Below, piece after piece: positions 21,689 through 32,311 of a DNA stretch of 64,000 bases (the stretch's first letter is position 1; each line of letters starts with the position of its first letter). Source of the DNA: Spinacia oleracea (taxonomy: Eukaryota; Streptophyta; Magnoliopsida; Caryophyllales; Amaranthaceae); contig NC_079491.1 of assembly GCF_020520425.1 (NCBI RefSeq), forward strand, positions 44,630,027 through 44,694,026, in the 5' to 3' direction. A program made the translations under genes and the position numbers. Under the pieces are notes generated by a model. The model worked only from the letters and a program-made list of their open reading frames with translations. It did not search any database and was not told the DNA's origin.

Positions 21689-24600
21689 ATGGCAAAGAAT
21701 AGGGGCAAAAGCAAGTTCGTCGTTGGCTCCTCTAGTGAGAGGGAGAACGTGCCTTCGGGGAGGTTGCCGAAAACTTCGAGGGGTCGGCCTTCGGCGAGGC
21801 CGTTGGAGAAGCGTTCGATTGGTTGGGATGCTTCCGAAGATGATGTAGTTGGTGGGTCTGGCGTGTCTGAACGCGCAACCTCTGGTGAGAGAGCTGGCTT
21901 TTCGGGTGCTCGTCGTCGTTACCCCGAGTTTCCAGTTCATTGGACGGAAGCTGATCCGAAGGGCAGGTATGCCTCAATTTTGCACGAGACCACTAAGATC
22001 GACGGTCCGTTGGAGAAATCGGTCAGCGGTGACTGGTTGGTGGAAGCGAAGTTGGGGAATTATCATCGGAAGGCCGAGGAGCTATACGGAATTCAGCATG
22101 CCTTGGGGTACTGGTGCGAGCTTCCTGAACAAGAGCGTCCTCGGGTGACTCATCCACCGAGGGGGTTCATTTCCGTGTACACTCATCATTTGGAGAATGG
22201 TCTCCGCTTTCCTTTGGATCCGTTCGTATCCGAGCTTTTGGTGTCGTACAACATTAGTTTGGCCCAGCTCACACCCAAATCTATGAGGCACATAATCGGA
22301 TTTAGATGGGTGTGTGACTTCGTCAATTTCCCTTGCTCTGTCGCTATTTTTCGGGATCTTCACGATCTGGTTCTCAACCATGCTTCCAAGGGTGATGGGT
22401 ATGGTTGGTGGACCATTGTCAACAAGAAGTCCCGAAAGAGGGGGGAGCCGAACTACATCACGGCGTACCCTTACCTTAGCTCTGACCACAATTGGAAGAC
22501 GGAGTGGTTGCTCGTTCGTGTGCCGACGGATCCGAAGCATCCCAACTTTTATCGTCCTCCGAAGTGGTTCGTGGCTCCTGATCCTAATATGTGGGGTGTG
22601 GCAGCTCCAGATCGGAATCATCGCCACTATGTGGACCTCCTCCAGTGGTTCTTGGCTCAAGAGGATAACTATCGACTGCCGTCTAGCTGGCTCCCGAATC
22701 TCAATTACATTTTGCGGGAGGACATTCTTGCTGTTGCCGGTCTCAGCAGGATTTTTGACAGGGGTAGGTGTCTTTCGGCTGAGACCGTTTTTTCAGTGAG
22801 TTTGTCCTTCTCTTTCCTGCTTTGTTTTGCTGACATATTTTGTGCTTTGTTTTTGCAGAGTACGGCTTTAGCTGCATTGATCCTAAGAAGTTGGGCATTT
22901 CTTTGGATTTGAAGACTATTCACGACCCGGCTCCCGAGTACAAGTTCGGAAAAGATAACCCTCGTAATCCTCGCCTGAAGGATTACGTGTTGTCTCCTTC
23001 GGGGGTTGCTCGGATATCCGAAGTTCGAGCTGATCCGTGGGATTCTGCCTCCTCTGTTGAAGCTGTTCCTGTGAAGGTTGTGCTTCCTGCGTTGAAGACA
23101 ACTTCGGACCCGGTGAGTGTTCATTTGTAGGCTCGATTTTCTGTTTGTCTTCTTCTTTTCGGTTGGCCGTCGGCTGACGTCTTGGTCCTGGACCATCTTT
23201 TTAGGGTCCTGGGACTGACGCTGTGCCGCGTGCCGTTCCTTCGGTTTCATCTCCGGCTCGGATAGATATCTCTTTATCTAGGAACCGGGTACTTCACGCT
23301 TTTTTTTTTTTTTTTTTTTTTTTTTCTCTATTTCTTACTTTTTCTTCTTTTGCATTTGTTGACCCTTGGTCTCCTCTTTTTAGGATCAGCGCAAAAGGAA
23401 GGGTAGCACTCTTTTGAGGCCTTCCACGCATCCGAAGAAAGCAAAGGCTTCTCAGCCCTCGGAGAAGGTATTTGTTCTGACTTGGAGTTTTTTGTAGTCC
23501 GTTCTCCCTTTTTCCGAAACTGATCTTTGAACACTTGCTATGTAGGAAGCGGTTTCGGAAGTCATGCCTCCTCCTAAGAATCTTCTTCACTTCATGCCCT
23601 TGCCAGGGCAGAAGTTAAAGAGCGTGGTGGTTGCTGAACCGCCGCCCGTGGACCAGCCGCTGATCGAGGAAGATATCATCCCCTCTCCACTGAAGCCATC
23701 TGCTGCTTTGGGGATCGAAATCCAGGATATCACCGAGGTGATGGAGGCGATTGAAGCCGATTTTGTTCCTGGTTCGGCTGTCCCTGAGGTAGCTGAGGAG
23801 AAAAAGGAGTCTGCTGATCTTCCCTTCGAGAGAGAGAAGAGTCCAGACAAGGAGATGGTAGATCTCTCGGGCCCCGAAGCTGCGGTTCCCGAGGTTCAGA
23901 AGGAGGTTCCCTCTGCTAGAGAGGAGGAGCAGCCCGAGCAAGGTCTGACGAGGAAGAGGCGCCACTCAACTTTGGGTTCTACTTCTACCTCGGCCCTGGA
24001 TAGGCTGATCCATGCTGATCCCTGTTCGGATGTTCCGCTAAAACGGATCCCCGAAGAAGTAAGGGAGGCGATGGCTCGGTATGCCAGGGCTCCGATTTTG
24101 GGAGAGGACCCCTTGGCTCACGTGGGATCCTTGGTGGGTCCCGAAGCTGCTAGGGAGAATCTGCTTCGTGCTAACCCGCAGTGGAGGGTTCCTGGGGCTG
24201 AAGAGAGAAATCCGGCGATGATGGCCCAGTACTATCTGAACGAGGTAATTGCTAGATTTTTCTCTTTGAGTTGTGTTTTTGTTTTATGCTTTTCCTATTT
24301 TTGCTCATCTTTCTTTCGTTCCCAGGCTGTTTTCTGGTCCTCGTTCGCTTCCGAGTGTAGCTCGGTTGAGGAGAAACAATTGAGGAAATATCGTGAGGCT
24401 TATGCTCGTGATATTCCCATTTTGGACCAGAAGGCTGGGCAACTCCTCTCCGAGCTTACGGAAGTCAAGCAGCTATACCTTCAGTATAGTCGCGAGGCTA
24501 GAGAGTCTGCTGAGAAGATTGGGGCCGAGGTTGGCCAGCTCATCTTCCGAGTTGAAGAGGATGCTGAGAAGATCGCTTCCTTTGCTGAGGAAAAGAAGGA

Positions 24601-25126
24601 TATGGCCGCTAAGTTCGCTAGCGAACTTGAGGAAAAAGATAGACTCTTCCAGGAGATGAAGTCTAAATTTGAAGCGGCCGATAAGGAGCATAAAGAGGCA
24701 GAGTTGAGGCTTTGCCATTTTGTCCAGCATCGGGAGCTGATCCAGCAGCAAGCTGATAAGGTGCCTGTCCTTCGGCTGAAGCTTCGGGAAAAGGATGACT
24801 ATATTCGGAAGTTGGAGCAGGAGCGAGTCGACCTCTACACTGCTGATCAGTGTAGAGAGCAGTACTGGAACGGCATCCTGGGTGCTCGGCGCATGTTTGC
24901 GAAGCACATGCCTCACTTCCCTTGGAACGAGAAAGTTCCCCTATGGATGCAGGCCGAGGACCACTTGGTGGAATGCCAAGCTGATCGAGATGAAGCTGAA
25001 GCTGAACGCCAAGCTGCTCTTGCAGAGGCTCGGGCTCAGAAGGCAACTTCCGAGGGTGATACTACTGCTGGGGGTTCTTCGAAGGATGCTCCCCTAGGGG
25101 CCGCTCCTGAGACTCCCAAGAGTTAG
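21689..25126 (+). CDS. Spliced antisense gene in LTR element; Transposase_28-like protein with coiled coil
   Basis: Six exons with GT/AG borders and consistent phases: 21689-22763, 22859-23112, 23205-23288, 23384-23467, 23546-24244, 24326-25126, giving 998 codons without a stop. Residues about 70-300 (PEFPVHWTEAD, FISVYTHHLENGLRFPLDPF, MRHIIGFRW) resemble the family named putative gypsy-type transposon (Transposase_28, PF04195). The middle is basic, then acidic and Pro/Glu-rich. The last exon is a long charged coiled coil (about 745-915), followed by an Ala/Glu-rich tail. Exons 3 and 4 are both 84 bp. Intron 3 contains a T26 run. The gene ends at 25126, overlapping the end of the opposite gag-pol frame (25123) by 4 bp. 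The function of this family is unknown; a structural or regulatory role for the element is inference. Confidence 0.85.
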
Positions 25127-28100
25127 GGATTCGGACAGTCGTCTTCTTCAGAGTCGGTCGGTTCCAGTTGAGGACTTCCGAATATGTGCTTGCTTTTCCC
25201 CCTTTTGCCTCGGCGCTGCGTTGTACTCATTTCTTTTTGCTTTCTTAGTACTTCGGTAGGCCGGTATTGTCTGTTGATGGCTGCCGATTTTAACTGTTTC
25301 ATTTTGTAGTTGAACACTCCTGCGCTTGTGATGAACGCTGTCTTTGCTCTGTCATCGGGGTGCATGAATACTTGGTGGTAGCCTGAAAAGGCATCCATGA
25401 AGCTGAGCAGTGCATGGCCGCTGGTGGAGTCAACCAATTGATCTATCCTTGGCAGGGGATAGCAGTCTTTGGGGCAGGCTCGGTTCAGATCTGTGAAATC
25501 CACGCACATTCGCCAGGAGCTGTTCGCTTTTTTGACCATCACCACGTTGGCCAGCCATTTCGGATACATGCATGGTTCAATGAATCCGGCCTCCTGCAAC
25601 TTTTTCACCTCCTCGGCGATGGCTTTGTTTTTCTCCGAGGAGTAGTTCCACTTCTTTTGCTTGACTGGCCGAGCTTCAGCGTTGACGTCCAGCTTGTGAC
25701 AAATCAGCTTCGGATTTATCCCTGGCATATCTGTTGCTGACCATGCAAAGATGTCTTTGTGATCCCTGAGTAATCGGATCAAATCGATTCGGAGCCCCGA
25801 GCTTAGGCCCTTGCCTATTCGGACGCTCCTGTCTGAATCCTCTTCGAGGAAGATATCCTCCATTTCTTGATCTGGTTCGGGAGATAGGGTTTCGGGGCGG
25901 GCATCAACTTCTGCGGGAGACAAGCTGCTCGTGCTTGCTCTTCTCCTTTTTGCCTCGCTTTCCTCTCCCGTAGCTCCTTTTTCTTCCTCGGGGCCGTCCC
26001 CTAGTTTGGGCTTTCGGACAGCAGTGTGGCAGGTTCTTCTCGCCACTTCTTGATCACTTCTGATTCGTTCGGCGAATCCTGCATCCGAGACGTATATCAT
26101 CAGCTGATGGTATGTGGAGGGGACTGCTTGCATCTTGTGAATCATGGTTCTTCCCATGATTACGTTGTATACGGAGTCGCAGTCCATCACCAGAAATTTG
26201 TCCCGAAGGGTTTTTGCTGCCTGGCCTTCTCCCACTGTGACTGGCAGGGTGATCTTTCCTCGAGGGATAGCTGCGGATCCGTTGAATCCGATCAGAGGAT
26301 AACTGACTTTCGTCAGTGCTTCCTCTGGTTCTTCGAGGATCAGCTGCTCGAAGCAGTTCCTGAAGATGATATTGACGGCACTTCCTCCGTCGACTAGCAC
26401 TCGATGTACGTTGTGGTTATTGAGGTCCATGGAAATGACTAGAGGATCGTCATGTTTGTACTGGACTCCGAAACAATCATCAGCAGTGAAGGTCATGTTC
26501 GGGGGGTGTGGCTGGTTGTCTCCCACCGCGCTGAAGTTGACCCGATGGGAGAGGGCTCTTAGGTGTTTCTTGCTGGCCTGGCCAGACTTCTGCCCCCCGA
26601 ACACCACCAGGATGTCGTTTTTCTTGTGTTCCGTTGCTTCGTAGACCCTCTTCTGGGGTTGCTCATGTTGTTTGCCACTGGCGGCCTTTTCTTTTTCCTC
26701 CCTTCGGTCTAACAAGTACTGTTTCAGGTAGCCTCGGCGAACGAGGTCCTCAATGTTGTCTTTCAGCGAGTTGCATTCTTCGGTGTGGTGACCGAAGTCA
26801 TCATGAAACTCGCACCACTTGTTCTTGTTTCTCCGAGCTGGGTTGGACTTGAGCTTCCCCGGTAGTTTCCACTTTTCATCATTTCTGTTGAGGCTAAAGA
26901 TCTCTTTTTGGGGCAGAGCTAGTGGAGTGTAGTTAGTGTATTTGGGTTGAAGTTCACCCCTTCTCCCGTCTTTCTTCGGGCTCATCTCTCTAGCTCCTAC
27001 TTTCTCCTTCCCTTTCCTTGAGTCGCCCTCGGGCTTGCTCTGGGTATTCTTTGTGTCTCTCGGATCCGATGATCCCTTCAATCTTGCAGCGGCTTTGTTG
27101 AACTCTTCGGTTCTGATGAACGCATCAGCCATTTGGAGCACGTCAGCTATTCTGGAGGGGTTCTTCATTGAGAGTTCGTCACGGAACTTCCCTTCCTGGA
27201 GCGCGTGCTTCAAGGCGAAGATGGCCACGTCTGGCTGCAAGTTTGGTATGTTTGTTGATTCCTTCATGAATCTGGCCATGAATTCTCTCAGACTTTCGTC
27301 TCTTTCTTGTTGGATTGAGGTCAGTTCTGCTGTGGTTCGCTCGGGGCGATTGTTGCTCACGAACTGTGTGCAGAATCTCTTTTTCAGCTTTTTCCAGCCC
27401 TTGATCGATCCCTTCGGCAGCGATCTAAACCACTCTCCCGCCACTCCGGTTAGCGTGGTTGGGAAATATTTACACCAACATGCTTCGGAGTAGGGACTCA
27501 AGAACATTTGCTGCTCGTAGGAGATGACATGATCCCTCGGATCTGTGATTCCGCTGTAGGTTAGATGCGCTGGCAGTCTTACCTTCGGTATTTCTTCCAT
27601 GATCAGCTCGTCCGAGAAAGGGGATGACGTGGGAGTCATGATTCTTTTCCCGAGTCTAGCCCTGATGCCTTCGTTTGCCGAGGTTCTATGATTAGAACGT
27701 TCGGGCGTACGATGGGGGCTAGGGGTTCGATCATGCCTCCTGTCTCTTCTTCTCTCTCGGCTACTGACCTCGGGTCGTTCGCCAGATCTGCTTGGCTCGC
27801 CCACCCCGAGTCTCGTATGGATCGAGGGTCTTAACCTTGAGTGGACCGAGGGCCTCAACCTGCTGAGCACCGAGCTTCGGACCCGAGTGTTACGAGTAGT
27901 CGATTCGCTTTGGAGAGCTGTTGGAGTAGGCGATGGTCTCGCAAACCAATCTGGTTGCTGTTGTGCCCTTTTTTGGGTGTCCCACGTGCTTTCCATCCAC
28001 CTCGACGTCAAGTGTGTACCTGTCAAGGGAAGGAGTTCTCGTTCGGGTCTGGACACTTCTGCACTGGGTGGCTCGTTCAGCCTTCGCCTGGTCCTCCTCT

Positions 28101-28251
28101 CTTCTCTGCGGTCATTTGCCAGTCCTTGCTGCTTCTCATTGAAGAGGAAGTTTTGCATGATGGTCATGGCCGCAGTGAGCTCTTCCCTAGTTGGAATCGG
28201 AGGTCCTGCATTTGTGGCGGTCGTAGCTCTGCTTGGCTGTGACCTCGCCAT
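25123..28251 (-). CDS. Gag-protease-truncated reverse transcriptase polyprotein
   Basis: Single 1042-aa frame. The N-terminal ~210 residues are Arg/Ser-rich. The retrotransposon gag domain follows (around 257, CWCKYFPTTLTGVAGEWF). A variant zinc knuckle is near 480 (CEFHDDFGHHTEEC, with His at the second ligand). The aspartic protease has VDGGSAVNIIF near 617. The RT N-terminus is at about 875-970, including the first catalytic Asp block LLSFMDAFSGYHQ near 951. Homology stops at FNYKM (about 25304). The last ~55 residues are unrelated and read opposite the end of the antisense gene. The YxDD active site, RNase H and integrase are missing, so this protein cannot reverse-transcribe. Gag and protease look intact, so particle formation could remain possible. 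Confidence 0.9.
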   Translation of the reverse strand: MARSQPSRATTATNAGPPIPTREELTAAMTIMQNFLFNEKQQGLANDRREERRTRRRLNEPPSAEVSRPERELLPLTGTHLTSRWMESTWDTQKRAQQQPDWFARPSPTPTALQSESTTRNTRVRSSVLSRLRPSVHSRLRPSIHTRLGVGEPSRSGERPEVSSRERRRDRRHDRTPSPHRTPERSNHRTSANEGIRARLGKRIMTPTSSPFSDELIMEEIPKVRLPAHLTYSGITDPRDHVISYEQQMFLSPYSEACWCKYFPTTLTGVAGEWFRSLPKGSIKGWKKLKKRFCTQFVSNNRPERTTAELTSIQQERDESLREFMARFMKESTNIPNLQPDVAIFALKHALQEGKFRDELSMKNPSRIADVLQMADAFIRTEEFNKAAARLKGSSDPRDTKNTQSKPEGDSRKGKEKVGAREMSPKKDGRRGELQPKYTNYTPLALPQKEIFSLNRNDEKWKLPGKLKSNPARRNKNKWCEFHDDFGHHTEECNSLKDNIEDLVRRGYLKQYLLDRREEKEKAASGKQHEQPQKRVYEATEHKKNDILVVFGGQKSGQASKKHLRALSHRVNFSAVGDNQPHPPNMTFTADDCFGVQYKHDDPLVISMDLNNHNVHRVLVDGGSAVNIIFRNCFEQLILEEPEEALTKVSYPLIGFNGSAAIPRGKITLPVTVGEGQAAKTLRDKFLVMDCDSVYNVIMGRTMIHKMQAVPSTYHQLMIYVSDAGFAERIRSDQEVARRTCHTAVRKPKLGDGPEEEKGATGEESEAKRRRASTSSLSPAEVDARPETLSPEPDQEMEDIFLEEDSDRSVRIGKGLSSGLRIDLIRLLRDHKDIFAWSATDMPGINPKLICHKLDVNAEARPVKQKKWNYSSEKNKAIAEEVKKLQEAGFIEPCMYPKWLANVVMVKKANSSWRMCVDFTDLNRACPKDCYPLPRIDQLVDSTSGHALLSFMDAFSGYHQVFMHPDDRAKTAFITSAGVFNYKMKQLKSAAINRQYRPTEVLRKQKEMSTTQRRGKRGKSKHIFGSPQLEPTDSEEDDCPNP

Positions 28252-28386
28252 CGATTGAGGGTTCCTCTTGGTCAGATTCTGAATCTGACCGCACCATCAT
28301 ATCGTCATCATTGTTGTTAATAACATCATTTACCCTTTTCGCGGAAAGAGGTGATTGATGTCTTTCAAAGGCTTTGAAGTGTTCTT

Positions 28387-28406
28387 CCCCACAGACGGCG
28401 CCAAAT
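28387..28406 (-). other. Primer-binding-site-like sequence
   Basis: Directly inside the right (5') LTR the minus strand reads ATTTGGCGCCGTCTGTGGGG. TGGCGCC-starting sites complementary to tRNA 3' ends are usual in plant Ty3/gypsy elements. The exact tRNA was not determined. Confidence 0.65.
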
Positions 28407-28825
28407 TGTTCCGGTGTTGTAAATATGGAAACAATGGGCTTCGAATGAAGGCCCTTTTGTATGTGTTGAAGATCTTGCTTGTTTGAATGAGTAGAGTCCG
28501 AATTCACCTGCACAAGAGCAAAGTCACTAGCCTCGGGGGTGTTTCCGAGGAAAGCCCCTCCGATGCCTAAGTAAGAACGATGCTCGGATTCTAGAGAGAA
28601 GTTCTCTAGAAGAGTAGTCTTAAGGCGATAAATTGGACGTACCTTGAGGTGTGAGCCTTGGCGGCCTATTTATAGTGTTTGCATAATAAATGCCCATAGG
28701 TCATTTATTGCTTTTGGGCCTTAATGGATGGCTGACTAGCCATTGGCAGGTTTGATGCTGTTTGTTTAGAGCCATTGGGCTTTGGACTTAGTGGCCCAAT
28801 TGAGAATCAATTGGGAGCCCAAACA
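28407..28825 (-). repeat. Right (5') LTR of the gypsy element
   Basis: 419 bp. On the minus strand it contains TATAAATAGG (28665-28674), a good LTR promoter TATA box driving gag. Confidence 0.93.
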
Positions 28826-28830
28826 AGTCC

Positions 28831-31290
28831 TAAACAATGATAATATTTAAACATTCGTAAAATTCTAATTAAATGCATGTTTAAGCAACATCGTATACAT
28901 TTCCATTATTAATTTCGTTAGGTGACCCAGCCCTCTCATATATGCGAATGCATGTTTAAGCAACATCGTCAACATTTCCATTATTAATTTCAATTTGCTC
29001 TGTTTTTTCTTTTTATAATTGGAAAATATACTAAAAGGTATTCACAAGATTACCTGTCAAATTAAATGTAGAAATTTAATTATTATTTTTCTGTGAAATA
29101 ATATAAGAAAAAGGACTTATATTAGTACGCTAATTAAACTAACCTGTCTCAAAGATGCTGAAATATGTCACTTGGGTCTTCCCGTTAGTTTTTTCAGTTT
29201 CAACAATATCTTCAGGTCTTAATGTTTTAGACCGACCTATGTTGTAGACGCTTTTTTTTAACACCGGTTATTTGAGAATCATTTATGTTCTCATCATTTA
29301 TTATAACTTGGATTTTAGAATTTTTCTTATGATAAACTTCTCGTCGTCTTTTCCTAATGTCCATTTTTCTTTCCTCAGGCAAATCGGCATATCATTTCTC
29401 TTATATTCATTTAATTTCAATCCTTTCTCTAAAGGAGTCAACATACCCAATTTCTTTTCTGGATAGATAGTGATACTTTTAAAGTGAAGTTATATGTATA
29501 TATGTCTACTATATAACAAGAACAATTAGTAAATAGAAATCAAAAACTTAATATCATGTATAAATTCACAATAATAGTACAGTTTGATGCAATATTGTTC
29601 CTCTACTCAAAAGTCACAATATTAATTAGTAAAGTAGTCTGAAAATGAGACTTCAAGATTGACTCCTTATTCAAGCCTAATAACCTTGGAAAACCATTAA
29701 ATTTTAAATCAATAAAGCAAAATATCATGCAACCAACAATCACATTCCAATAAAAATGGTGAGGAAAACCGAAATAAACTACCGAACACAAAACTATATA
29801 TGACTTATTAAACAAGCTGGAAATTAAATTAAAACTCCAGAAATGTGAAATCACTTGATACCTGTTATTCGCGAGATTTTTAACACCAATGACAAGACCA
29901 GTATACTCTACAACAAAGCTCCAAACCTCGATCTTAAAATCTTATCGTTTTCACCTCTGGCGTGTGTTATTTGACCTACATACATGCACTTGTAATGGAA
30001 AATCTGACAGTAACGTCATTTTTATAGGGAAAAATAAAAAAATAAGTTTTGGAACCTCAAATAATGTGGTAAAAACATCAAATATAATTTTGGATTTTGG
30101 ATCAAATATCCATCCAGGTGTTAGATGTGCCCAAACAAGAATAATTGGAACTTTAAACTTGTAACAGATTCATGTGCAAGAAGAGTATATAATTTGAGCA
30201 AACACGTGAAAATACGTGTCAATATTAAACTTTATAAGCAGAAGAAATGATGAACAATGTACGAACATGAAAGATCAAAATATATATTAGACTTTAGTAA
30301 GGTACCACCAAAAAACTGAGTAAAAGCACCAAACATTTAAAATCACACACAAAGTTTAACCCTTTTCTTAAGTTAAACCGTGATCTCTGCAGAACCTACT
30401 AACTAATGCCCCTTTGTAAAACCCTCACGGGCCGTCTGGTAGGCTGGTAGCCGTTAATAAATGGTAGGAATGGAAATAAATTTAAGTGTTATTTGGCAAG
30501 AAAATAGCATCATAGTGTCCATGGTAATGAAACTTTATCTCAAACTTGGTGTTTTTCTTCATAAATTTGCAGTCCCAACCAACACCACTCCCCAAATGGT
30601 TATGGATGGTAATGAAATATTATGAAGAAAAAAATATATAATTTTGATTGAACTAGCATTACCTCAGGAATAAATATTGATTTTCCTTACAAATTTACAT
30701 ACAAATTCATTCTCATTGACACCATTTATGACCGGCTACCAAACGGGTTGTCAAAGTTCAACTTCAGCTATAAGGTATAAGGTATAAGGCACGGTACAAT
30801 ATGTTCAACTAGTATTTAAACATTGACCAAAAAGGTGAGTTGACTGCTAGTAGTTCATAAAGAACATCCAAGTAATCAATGTTTGAAAATTGGAGAATTA
30901 TGTTAGCCAAAAAAAAGCAACATATGAAGTATATACTGAAAAAGCCTACCACTTTTCCTTTTGAATTGAAGATTCAAACCAGAGAAGTGAAAGATGACAA
31001 TTAAAACACATCCCACCTAGAATTTGGAGAACATAAAATTGGCACTTCCAACTGCCAACCGAAGTGAAAAGCAAAACATCTTTTCTCACACAGCCAACCA
31101 CAATTTAATAACAGTGGAAATTTTCATTAGTTTGCTAACTCTAAAAAAAATTAGAGTGAGTGAGAAAGGTGAGTACCTCGTTGCCATACTAAGAGCAGCT
31201 GACTCACTCGTCAATGATGTGGGTTAGAGTAGGTTTGGTCCAAACTCAAGGCCAAGATCATATCAGTCAGAGATTCAGACTTCAGAGTAT
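28831..31290. other. Intergenic stretch with a small direct repeat
   Basis: AT-rich sequence with no recognisable gene. A ~48-bp segment beginning AATGCATGTTTAAGCAACAT is repeated at about 28872 and 28946. A MITE candidate at 30428-30755 is listed separately. Short open frames show no domain. Confidence 0.5.
30428..30755. mobile_element. MITE candidate
   Basis: Facing ends GGGCCGTCTGGTAGGCTGG...AATAAATGG and, reversed, ACAACCCGTTTGGTAGCCGG...ATAAATGG enclose AT-rich non-coding sequence. Ends are imperfect and no target duplication could be fixed, so the superfamily is open. Confidence 0.45.
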
Positions 31291-31299
31291 TCACCACTT

Positions 31300-32311
31300 T
31301 CTGGTGCTCGAGTCAAGTAAATAGCTTTGTGAATTTTGACAACAAAGAATAATCCAGGTCTTCACCTACTAGAACATCACCATCAACTTTCTGAAAAAAC
31401 AAGTTCATTAATTTAAGAAAATAGAAATTAATTCTTGATTCAAACTTGTGCAGCAATTTTGGATTACTACTTCCTGCCAAGAATCATTATCTTAAGTGCA
31501 TAAGGAGGACACCATTAGCTACCCCTTTGCTAGGGATAGGTAGGGATAGTCTCACTTGGGGTACAAAGGGAGGGCCGTCCATCTATAAGGCCACTTCTTG
31601 CTAGCAACAAGGGCACGTATTTATTGAACTGAACTATCCTTCACTTTTATAAGGATCCAGGAAACATGAATGACAGAAATAGGAAGTTGTCATAAGTAAA
31701 AAGATTAAGGTGAGTCGAAGGAATAGTAAAAAGTACTACCTTTGTCAGCATACTATGCATGATAGGATAAAAGAGAGGCATAAGGAAACAAATATAGAAG
31801 GGAGGGATCAAGCAATACGCAAAAGAATATGCAGATAAGCACTTGGACCAACAATCTCATACCTATAGACTTCTGCATTCTTTTCTGAAGAAACCTGCAG
31901 CTCACAAGCTACCACTTCATACCATACAACCTTCATTTGAAGACACCCTTCATTAACTACTTCGATCAGTTTCACTCATTGGCTGTTTCTTCTAGTTTCT
32001 CCTTCCCCTTCGTTGTCTTTTTGTGAGTACCGCAGGCCTTTAAAGCAGCGATTTATTAATAAATTGAAAGCATTGAAATTTGCAATCTGAAAGCACAAGT
32101 ATTTCTATCAACCACATATTCCCAAAGGAGCAGCGGCAGGACCCATCTGATGGCAATGGAATCAAGAGAGGTGTACAATGGGGGACATTTTTGGTACTAT
32201 ATAGCTAGAATTCAGTAATATTTTAAAGATATTGTTTTGGGATATCCCAAGATGATATATATGAATGTTATTTCTGGAACGAGAGGGCAGATTATTAAAT
32301 AACAAGGTTTG
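31300..32311 (-). other. PPR gene 3' flank with a possible extra exon
   Basis: On the minus strand a strong acceptor (TTGTTTTTTCAG) near 31372 precedes a short open segment encoding KVDGDVLVGEDLDYSLLSKF up to a stop. Exon 2 of the PPR gene ends in AGCAG|GTAGC, so the TAG could be spliced out, but the phases do not join this segment in its best frame. It may be 3' UTR or an alternative last exon. Confidence 0.3.

Larger units (their letters stand above)
20830..28825 (-). mobile_element. Young 8.0-kb Ty3/gypsy-type LTR element, Tat-like, pol truncated
   Basis: Two 419-bp LTRs (20830-21248 and 28407-28825) of near-identical sequence bound the element, and AGTCC flanks both sides (20825-20829, 28826-28830). 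The sense strand is minus. Next to the right LTR the minus strand reads ATTTGGCGCCGTCTGTGGGG, a primer-binding-site-like sequence. Before the left LTR it has the purine-rich tract TCTGGGGGGCATG. It carries gag, protease and the start of RT on the minus strand, and a separate spliced gene on the plus strand. RT palm, RNase H and integrase are absent, so it must depend on another element. An antisense accessory ORF near the 3' LTR is known from Tat-lineage elements such as Grande and Retand; lineage assignment is inferred. Confidence 0.95.

Noticed and set aside
22759-22800. Donor at TCA|GTGAGT (22796) for exon 1 of the antisense gene
   Set aside because: It gives the wrong phase with the acceptor at 22858; the donor at 22764 (GTAGGT) joins in frame.
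25414-28258. Several plus-strand ORFs of 70-150 aa under gag-pol
   Set aside because: Shadows of the GC-rich minus-strand gag-pol frame; the real plus-strand gene ends at 25126.
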